A DNA stretch of 64,000 bases, from assembly GCA_020060215.1 (NCBI GenBank), contig JAGVAP010000031.1, positions 1-64,000 of the forward strand, read 5' to 3'. Of the stretch, positions 58,326-64,000 are shown piece by piece (position 1 is the stretch's first letter; each line of letters starts with the position of its first letter). Position numbers and translations under genes: made by a program. The notes beneath the pieces were generated by a model, which worked only from the letters and a program-made list of their open reading frames with translations, did no database searches and was not told the origin of the DNA. Source of the stretch: Deltaproteobacteria bacterium. GTDB lineage: Bacteria; Desulfobacterota; DSM-4660; Desulfatiglandales; HGW-15.

Positions 58326-59092
58326 TGCCCGAGCTCGTCGGACACAGGGGCATCCGCCGCTTCTTCAAGTCACGGCAAGTCAAGGACCTCGACGATGAAG
58401 TCATTGCCGAGTTCCGACTGCACATGCACCTGGACGGCGAGCCCTTTTTGCAGGCGACGCTTTCACCGGATCTCATCGAGGAGTTCGCTGTCGGTTTCCT
58501 GAGGACACGGGGGCTCATCGGGAAGTTGGACGATATCGCGTCCATCGAGGTCAGAGAGGACGCGGTCTTCATCACCAGGAGTGCGGGACTCAGGGGAAAG
58601 ATCCCCGGCTTGAGCCTCCTGGAATCCACCGGGAGCAGGAATGTGAGACCCGAGGAGGTCCTGCACTCCAGGATACCGGAATCGGACCTGCGCGTAACGG
58701 CCGGGGCCGTCATCGAGGGTGTCCGGAGGCTCTCGGAGATGCCGCTCTATGTGAGGACCGGAGGCACCCACTGCTCGATCCTCTTCAACGAAGCGGGTGC
58801 TCCCCTCGCCTCGGCGGAAGACATCGGAAGGCACAATGCCGTGGACAAGGTCATCGGCAGCGGCCTGATCAAGGAGATGACCTTCAGCCGGACCTGGCTT
58901 GCCGTGAGCGGCCGCCTCCCTGCGGATATGGTCCTGAAACCCGCCCTTGTGGGCATCCCGCTGGTGGCTTCCGTCTCGGCCCCTACCACGGAGGGGATTG
59001 AGATGGGCGAGAGATCCGGGGTCGCCGTGGTCGGTTTTACCAGGGGCGGCAGGTTGAACTGTTACACCTATCCGGAACGGATCATTCCCTAG
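58322..59092 (+). CDS. fdhD: FdhD-family formate dehydrogenase accessory protein, variant without CxxC
   Basis: A 256-residue FdhD-family protein. Conserved parts are LIEEFAVGFLRTRGLI, TGGTHCSILFNEAGAPLASAEDIGRHNAVDKVIG and GVAVVGFTRGGRLNCYTYPERI. E. coli FdhD uses a CxxC pair in a flexible loop to carry sulfur to the molybdenum cofactor. At the equivalent place here the sequence is LLESTGSRNVRPEEVL, without cysteine. It may therefore do only the cofactor-binding part of the job. ATG at 58322 behind GAGGGGG. No formate dehydrogenase is in the window, although a Mo-enzyme operon is at 35.5-39.3 kb. Confidence 0.85.
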   Translation: MMPELVGHRGIRRFFKSRQVKDLDDEVIAEFRLHMHLDGEPFLQATLSPDLIEEFAVGFLRTRGLIGKLDDIASIEVREDAVFITRSAGLRGKIPGLSLLESTGSRNVRPEEVLHSRIPESDLRVTAGAVIEGVRRLSEMPLYVRTGGTHCSILFNEAGAPLASAEDIGRHNAVDKVIGSGLIKEMTFSRTWLAVSGRLPADMVLKPALVGIPLVASVSAPTTEGIEMGERSGVAVVGFTRGGRLNCYTYPERIIP

Positions 59093-59514
59093 CGCGAAAA
59101 TCCCCAATCTGCAAAGAAGATCTGCCACCAAGGCACGAAGCCACAAAGAAAATCACAGAATCTTTCTTGGTCTCTCTGGTGTCTTCGTGGCGGGATTTGG
59201 GTCAAGGAAACTCCTTGCGCTGGGGAGGGATGAACCCTATTATTTTCATGTCGGCCCGGCCGCTGGCCGGTAACTTTGCGGGGTGTCAGGTGTCAGTTTT
59301 CGGGTGTCGGCCCGGTAGTCCATCGATTTCCTGACACCTGAACACCGAAACCTGAAAGCTCTGACTTGACTAAGTTTCATAAGCATCGCTTCCGGCCGGG
59401 GGCCAGTCTAATCGATGGAGAAACTTTGGCCTTGAAGAAGCTTTACCTACGATCCTGTCATCCTGTGAAAGTCCTGAAGTTTCATACGAGCGTCTTCGAG
59501 GAGGAAGAACGGAA
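59093..59514. other. 420-bp intergenic region made mostly of repeats
   Basis: Holds an inverted pair of family C (59123-59193) and a second inverted motif (GGTGTCAGGTGTCAGTTTTC near 59283 with CCTGACACCTGAACACCGAA near 59331). A CCTGTCATCCTGTG-type repeat lies near 59455. No gene or clear promoter was seen. Confidence 0.5.
59123..59193. repeat. Inverted pair of family C repeat
   Basis: GCCACCAAGGCACGAAGCCA and the complementary TCTTTCTTGG...GTCTTCGTGGC about 25 bases later. Confidence 0.75.
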
Positions 59515-60198
59515 ATGAAGAGCGAGAACGCATTCAGCCTGAAGGTGCTGGTCTTCTGTTTGATCGTCATCGGGGCCCTCTCCACGGCCTATTACCTGGC
59601 GGTGCTCCGGGGCTTCGAGTCTATTTCCATCTATCTTGGCCCCTTGTACAGGGGGCCCTGGTCTGTCATATTCGGCCTGGGCGCACTGGCGGTCCTGCTC
59701 CTCTGGCTCCTGATCCATGTGGCCGGCCGCAGCGCAATCCGCAGGTCGGCCCCCGTGGCGGCCGCACGGAGGGAGGAGAAGAGGCCTGCCAAAGAATCGG
59801 TGCAGGAAACCCTGCCATCCCCCTCCCCGGCCATACAGATGCTGACGATCCTTCAGCGCCAGGGCCGCCTCGTCGATTTCCTCCAGGAAGACCTCGCAGG
59901 CTACAGCGACGAGCAGGTGGGGGCCGCCGTCAGGAATGTCCACCAGGGGTGCAAGGAGGCCCTTGCCCAGCACCTGGAGCTGAAGCCGATCATGAGCGAG
60001 GAAGAGGGGGCCCAGGTGACCATTCCCCCCGGGTTTGACCTGCACGCCGTCCGCCTGTCCGGAAACGTTTCGGGGGAGCCGCCCTTCAGGGGCATCCTGC
60101 GCCACCACGGGTGGCGTGTGGTGCGCCTGGAACTTCCAAAGCAGGTCCGCGAACAGGATAAGGACTGGGTGGTTGCCCCCGCGGAGGTCGAGGTCTGA
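59515..60198 (+). CDS. DUF2760 family membrane protein
   Basis: A 227-residue protein with two N-terminal TM helices (LVFCLIVIGALSTAYYLAVL and VIFGLGALAVLLLWLLIHVAG). A linker precedes the DUF2760 domain (about 105-225; LQRQGRLVDFLQEDLAGYSDEQVGAAVRNVHQGCKEAL). DUF2760 genes regularly precede paired Hsp70-like genes in Desulfobacterota, and do so here. It is probably the membrane anchor or partner of those chaperones. Biochemical role unknown. ATG at 59515. Confidence 0.85.
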   Translation: MKSENAFSLKVLVFCLIVIGALSTAYYLAVLRGFESISIYLGPLYRGPWSVIFGLGALAVLLLWLLIHVAGRSAIRRSAPVAAARREEKRPAKESVQETLPSPSPAIQMLTILQRQGRLVDFLQEDLAGYSDEQVGAAVRNVHQGCKEALAQHLELKPIMSEEEGAQVTIPPGFDLHAVRLSGNVSGEPPFRGILRHHGWRVVRLELPKQVREQDKDWVVAPAEVEV

Positions 60199-60215
60199 GC
60201 TGCTGCAGCGAAATC

Positions 60216-60283
60216 CCGCCACTAAGACGCCAAGACACCGGGAAGAAATGGTGTTTCTTCGTGACTTCGTGCCTTTGTGGCAG
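60216..60283. repeat. Inverted pair of family C repeat
   Basis: CCCGCCACTAAGACGCCAAG and TTTCTTCGTGACTTCGTGCC...TTTGTGGC between the DUF2760 and first Hsp70 genes. Confidence 0.7.
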
Positions 60284-60320
60284 ATCTTCTCTGCAGATTG
60301 CAGAAGGAGAGTGAATCGAT

Positions 60321-62144
60321 TTGAAAGGACCAAAATACATTGTCGGGATCGATCTGGGGACCACCCATTCGGTCCTTGCCTATACGGAAGCGAATGCAGC
60401 CGAGACGAAAGAACCCCGGATCACCGTCTTTTCCGTGCCCCAGGTGATCGATCCGGGGGAGGTCAAGGGGCAACCCCTTCTTCCTTCCTTTCTCTTCCTC
60501 CCTTCCTCCCATGACGTGCCGGAGGGGAGCCTCGCTTTGCCGTGGGACCCGGACAGGACGCATTTCACGGTGGGTGAGTTCGCGAGAAAAAGGGGGGCCG
60601 AGGTCCCGGATCGGCTCGTCTCTTCGGCCAAATCGTGGCTTTGCCACAGCGGGGTGGATCGAAGCCAGTCGATCCTGCCCTGGGGCAGCCCGCCCGAGGT
60701 CTCCAGGCTCTCTCCGGTCCAGGCCTCGGCCCGCTTCCTGGAACACCTTCGAGATGCCTGGAATTACGAGATGGCGGCCGATGACGCCGGGGCACGCCTG
60801 GAGGATCAGGAGATCTACCTGACCGTGCCCGCGTCCTTTGACGCGGTCGCCAGGGAGTTGACCGCCGATGCCGCGCGATCGGCCGGGTTTCAGAACCTGA
60901 CCCTCCTGGAAGAGCCGCAGTCCGCGTTCTATGCCTGGATCGAGTCCCAGAGAGACGAATGGAGAAAGAGCGTCAGGGTCGGACAGTCCATCCTCGTCTG
61001 TGACGTGGGAGGGGGGACCACGGACTTCAGCCTGATCCAGGCCTCGGAAGAGGATGGAGAGCTGACGCTTCAGCGGGTCGCGGTGGGAGACCACATCCTC
61101 CTCGGCGGGGACAACATGGATATCGCCCTGGCGTATGCCTTGCGGGCGAAGCTGGCAGCCCGGAAGGTCAAGTTGGACAACTGGCAGTTCAGGGCACTGT
61201 GGCAGAGCTGCCGCCAGGCCAAGGAACGCCTTCTCGGCAACCCGAATCTGGAAAGCGAGCCGGTGGTGATCCTGGGAAGGGGGTCGTCCCTGATCGCGAA
61301 GACGATCAGGACCGAGCTGACCCGACAGGAGATCGAGAGCACGGTCCTGGAGGGATTTTTCCCGCCTGCCGAGATCACCGATCACCCGAGAGAGCAGACC
61401 CGCGTGGGGGTGCGCGAGATGGGGCTCCCCTACGAGGCCGACCCGGCCGTCACGCGCCACCTGGCGCGGTTTCTCGATCGCCAGGTCCTGGAAAACGGGA
61501 GAGACAAGGCGGTGGCCTTTCCGACCAAGATCCTGTTCAACGGAGGGGTCATGAAGGCGCCCCTCCTCAGGGAGCGGCTGCTCACCGTTCTTCGGAAATG
61601 GGAGGGTGAGGGTAACGTGACCGAGCTTCCGTCCGCGGATCTCGATCTCGGGGTTGCCAGAGGCGCTGCGTACTATGGGCTTGCGCGCCGGGGCCGGGGC
61701 ATCCGGGTAAGGGGAGGAGCAGCCCGCTCCTATTACATCGGGATCGAGACGGCCATGCCCGCGGTCCCCGGGGTCCCCACACCCATGAAGGCCTTATGTG
61801 TAGTCCCGTTCGGGATGGAGGAGGGCACCGAGGCCGAGGTCCGGGAGAAGGAGTTCGGGCTCGTCACCGGCGAGCAGGCCCAGTTTCATCTCCTGGCCTC
61901 CACCATACGAAAGGAAGACCATGCAGGAGAAGTGGTGGAGGACTGGAGCGCAGAGATCGAGCCCGTAACCGTCATGGAAACGCTTCTACCCGCAACCGAG
62001 ACGGAGCAGGAGGGGGCCCTGGTTCCCGTCTGGATGAAAAGCGTCATCACGGAGATCGGGACCCTGGAGATCTGGTGCGTTTCACGGGACGAGAACAGGC
62101 GATGGAAGCTGGAGTTCAATCTCCGGGAGCAGGAGAAGCAGTAG
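60321..62144 (+). CDS. Hsp70 family (DnaK-like) protein, first copy
   Basis: A 607-residue Hsp70-superfamily ATPase. Phosphate 1 motif is VGIDLGTTHSVLAY, phosphate 2 VCDVGGGTTDFSLIQ, adenosine motif FNGGVMKAPLLRERLL. Insertions such as SFLFLPSSHDVPEGSLALPWDPDR distinguish it from canonical DnaK, and the C-terminal substrate domain is not DnaK-like. A specialised chaperone of the DUF2760-associated type. The start is TTG at 60321, with GGAG about 11 bases upstream, so the start is somewhat uncertain. Confidence 0.9.
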   Translation: MKGPKYIVGIDLGTTHSVLAYTEANAAETKEPRITVFSVPQVIDPGEVKGQPLLPSFLFLPSSHDVPEGSLALPWDPDRTHFTVGEFARKRGAEVPDRLVSSAKSWLCHSGVDRSQSILPWGSPPEVSRLSPVQASARFLEHLRDAWNYEMAADDAGARLEDQEIYLTVPASFDAVARELTADAARSAGFQNLTLLEEPQSAFYAWIESQRDEWRKSVRVGQSILVCDVGGGTTDFSLIQASEEDGELTLQRVAVGDHILLGGDNMDIALAYALRAKLAARKVKLDNWQFRALWQSCRQAKERLLGNPNLESEPVVILGRGSSLIAKTIRTELTRQEIESTVLEGFFPPAEITDHPREQTRVGVREMGLPYEADPAVTRHLARFLDRQVLENGRDKAVAFPTKILFNGGVMKAPLLRERLLTVLRKWEGEGNVTELPSADLDLGVARGAAYYGLARRGRGIRVRGGAARSYYIGIETAMPAVPGVPTPMKALCVVPFGMEEGTEAEVREKEFGLVTGEQAQFHLLASTIRKEDHAGEVVEDWSAEIEPVTVMETLLPATETEQEGALVPVWMKSVITEIGTLEIWCVSRDENRRWKLEFNLREQEKQ

Positions 62145-62145
62145 C

Positions 62146-62217
62146 GTGATCCGGCCGATCGGACTGATCCGACCGATCCGGCGGATCGGACCGATCGGCC
62201 GGATCAGACGGCAGGAA
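62146..62217. repeat. GATCCG/GATCGG low-complexity tandem tract
   Basis: About eight degenerate copies of GATCCGRCC/GATCGGACC fill the 80-base gap between the two Hsp70 genes. A related tract is embedded in dnaE2 (about 41881-41925). Confidence 0.7.
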
Positions 62218-62224
62218 AAGAAGC

Positions 62225-64000
62225 ATGAACTTCGAAACCGCAGGAACGCAGTTCCACTATATCATCGGCATCGACCTGGGCACGACCAACTCCGCCGTGG
62301 CCTACGTCCGCGTGGACCGGGAAGGGGCGGCATCGGACGATCGCAAGGTGCGGTTCCTCAAGATCCCCCAGTTGGTCGCGGGGGGAGAAATCGGACGTCT
62401 CCCGGTCCTTCCTTCCTTTCTCTATCTGCCCGGCCCCTATGACCTTCCCCCTGAGAGCACGGCCCTTCCCTGGGACCCCGACCGAAAAGAGGTCGTGGGA
62501 GAGTTTGCCAGGGAACAGGGGGCCCTTGTACCGGGGCGTCTGGTCTCTTCGGCCAAGTCCTGGCTTGCCCACGGCGGCGTGGATCGGACTTCCCCCATCC
62601 TTCCGTGGGGGGAGGCCGCTGTCGATCACAAGGTCTCTCCGGTGGAGGCCAGCGCCCGTTATCTGCGCCATATCCGGGAGTCCTGGAACGACGGGATGGC
62701 CCGGGGGCGCGAAGAGGATTGTCTGGAGAACCAGCTGGTCGTGGTCACGGTCCCTGCATCCTTCGACGAGGTTGCAAGGGAGCTGACCGTGGCTGCCGCG
62801 CGGCAGGCCGGGTTCGGCCGCTTCGTGCTCCTGGAGGAGCCCCTCGCCGCCTTCTATGCCTGGATATCGAGGCATGAGGCCGACTGGCAGCAGATCATGA
62901 GAGAGGGGCAGATCATCGTGGTGTGCGACGTCGGGGGGGGGACCACCGATTTCACCGCGGTCGCAGTGCGCAGGGGGGAGAAGGGGCTTCGGTTCGATCG
63001 CCTCGCCGTCGGCGATCATCTCATCCTGGGGGGTGACAACATGGACCACGCCCTGGGGAGGCTCGTGGAGACCAGGCTGACAGGGCAACCGGGCAAGCTG
63101 GACACGAGACGATGGCACCAGTTGACCTACCAGTGCCGCAAGGCCAAGGAGACCCTTCTGAGCGACGACCGGGGGCAGCAGCAGTCCGTGGATATTACCA
63201 TCATGGGCCACGGAGGGAAACTGATCGGCGGCACGCTCAAGGCCACGCTGACCGGGGACGAGGTTCGAAAGGTCGTCGTGGACGGTTTTTTCCCGGTGGT
63301 GGACCTGAAGGAAGAGCCCAGGGAAGAGCGGCGCAGGGGACTCACCGAGCTGGGGCTCCCTTATGCGCAGGAGCCGGCGGTGACGCGGCACCTGGCGGCC
63401 TTCTGGCACAGGTTTTGTCCCATCCTCCAGAAGGAGACCGGAAGGGAGGACATGTACCCGGATTTTCTGCTCTTCAACGGGGGCGCACTCGGCCCGGCCC
63501 GGATAAGAAGCCGCCTAAAGGAGGTTGTAAGGGGATGGTTCAGGGACGTGGCCGGCCCGGAGTGGCACCCCCAGGAGCTGGAGAATCCCCGCCCCGAGCT
63601 CGCTGTCGCGGTCGGCGCCGCGTATTACGGTCTTGTCCGGGCAGGTGAGGGGATCCGCGTTGGGGCCGGGAGCCCGAGGGCCTACTATGTGGAGGTCGGT
63701 GAGCCGGATCGGGCGGGGGCGGAGACGATCCGCAAGGCCGTGTGCCTGGTTCCCCGGGGCTCGGAAGAGGGGTTCGAGACACGGCTCCAGGATCCGCACT
63801 TTCAGGTCCTTGCGAATCAGCCCGTCTCCTTCCAGCTCCTCAGTTCGAGCACCCGCCTGGGAGATCGACTGGGGGATGTCGTCGAGCTCGGTCCGGAAGA
63901 GATCAGCATCGTCCCCCCCATCCGCACGGTCCTGCGCTTCGGCAGGAAGGCAGGGGCGATCAGCATTCCCGCGCAGCTCGCCGTTCGTCTGACGGAGGTG
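62225..64000 (+). CDS. Hsp70 family (DnaK-like) protein, second copy (3' end beyond window)
   Basis: ATG at 62225; open for 592 codons to the window edge. IIGIDLGTTNSAVAYV, VVCDVGGGTTDFTAV and LFNGGALGPARIRSRL are the nucleotide-binding motifs. LPVLPSFLYLPGPYDLPPES and VSSAKSWLAHGGVDRTSPIL show close parallel to the first Hsp70, so the pair arose by duplication and diverged. It probably acts in a complex with its neighbour and the DUF2760 protein. The missing C-terminus prevents comment on its substrate domain. Confidence 0.9.
   Translation, partial: MNFETAGTQFHYIIGIDLGTTNSAVAYVRVDREGAASDDRKVRFLKIPQLVAGGEIGRLPVLPSFLYLPGPYDLPPESTALPWDPDRKEVVGEFAREQGALVPGRLVSSAKSWLAHGGVDRTSPILPWGEAAVDHKVSPVEASARYLRHIRESWNDGMARGREEDCLENQLVVVTVPASFDEVARELTVAAARQAGFGRFVLLEEPLAAFYAWISRHEADWQQIMREGQIIVVCDVGGGTTDFTAVAVRRGEKGLRFDRLAVGDHLILGGDNMDHALGRLVETRLTGQPGKLDTRRWHQLTYQCRKAKETLLSDDRGQQQSVDITIMGHGGKLIGGTLKATLTGDEVRKVVVDGFFPVVDLKEEPREERRRGLTELGLPYAQEPAVTRHLAAFWHRFCPILQKETGREDMYPDFLLFNGGALGPARIRSRLKEVVRGWFRDVAGPEWHPQELENPRPELAVAVGAAYYGLVRAGEGIRVGAGSPRAYYVEVGEPDRAGAETIRKAVCLVPRGSEEGFETRLQDPHFQVLANQPVSFQLLSSSTRLGDRLGDVVELGPEEISIVPPIRTVLRFGRKAGAISIPAQLAVRLTEV

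Noticed and set aside
1..64000. CRISPR arrays, tRNA or rRNA genes
   Set aside because: No regularly spaced direct repeats with spacers, and no cloverleaf or rRNA-like segments were recognised. The repeats present are dispersed palindromes.

Overview
The window is GC-rich bacterial chromosome, most likely from an anaerobic or syntrophic member of the Desulfobacterota (former Deltaproteobacteria). The assignment rests on gene content, not on a marker gene: 2-oxoacid:ferredoxin oxidoreductase, 2-hydroxyacyl-CoA dehydratase with its activator, a 4-hydroxybenzoyl-CoA-reductase-like molybdenum enzyme, corrinoid methyl transfer, a two-gene SUF system, a sulfide-dependent homocysteine pathway, TRAP and Liv transporters, a PEP-CTERM protein, and a DUF2760-Hsp70-Hsp70 cluster. 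No rRNA, tRNA or CRISPR array was seen.

Layout. 1-4.5 kb: relic of a REP-associated transposase, an ECF-type sigma factor, and a three-gene operon for a radical-type 2-hydroxyacyl-CoA dehydratase. 5.3-7.6 kb: mtnA and ilvE. 7.8-17.6 kb: a co-oriented catabolic block (GntR regulator, four-gene 2-oxoacid:ferredoxin oxidoreductase with a fused flavoprotein/ferredoxin subunit, DctPQM TRAP transporter, LarA-like racemase) that plausibly imports and oxidises a 2-hydroxy- or 2-oxoacid. 18.1-22.6 kb: MacAB-like efflux system. 22.7-24.8 kb: homocysteine biosynthesis pair behind a long leader. 25-26 kb: O-methyltransferase pseudogene and a cupin regulator. 26.5-31.8 kb: complete Liv ABC operon led by a cyclase-family hydrolase. 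32-34.3 kb: PilZ protein, double rhodanese, small membrane protein. 34.5-39.3 kb: IclR regulator plus a three-subunit reductase whose FAD subunit carries the extra Cys loop of 4-hydroxybenzoyl-CoA reductase. 39.5-44.6 kb: PEP-CTERM protein, UdgX-type uracil-DNA glycosylase and DnaE2-type polymerase. 44.9-46.3 kb: cobT under a cobalamin riboswitch and attenuator. 46.4-52.1 kb: YchF-like GTPase, chemoreceptor, corrinoid protein and MtaA-like methyltransferase. 52.3-53.7 kb: trpD behind an attenuator with a Trp-Trp-Trp leader peptide. 53.8-59.1 kb: SufB/SufC, metallo-hydrolase, hypothetical proteins, radical SAM protein, FdhD-like protein. 59.5-64 kb: DUF2760 protein and two Hsp70-like proteins, the last cut by the window edge.

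Two themes run through the window. First, RNA-based control is unusually visible: a classical trp attenuator, a cobalamin riboswitch with terminator, two orphan terminators ahead of the YchF-like gene, and a small Cys-containing leader ORF ahead of the homocysteine gene. Second, intergenic space is filled with dispersed palindromic repeats of at least five sequence families, one of them REP-like and possibly linked to the transposase relic. Such repeats also appear to have become coding sequence inside and at the end of the DnaE2-like polymerase.
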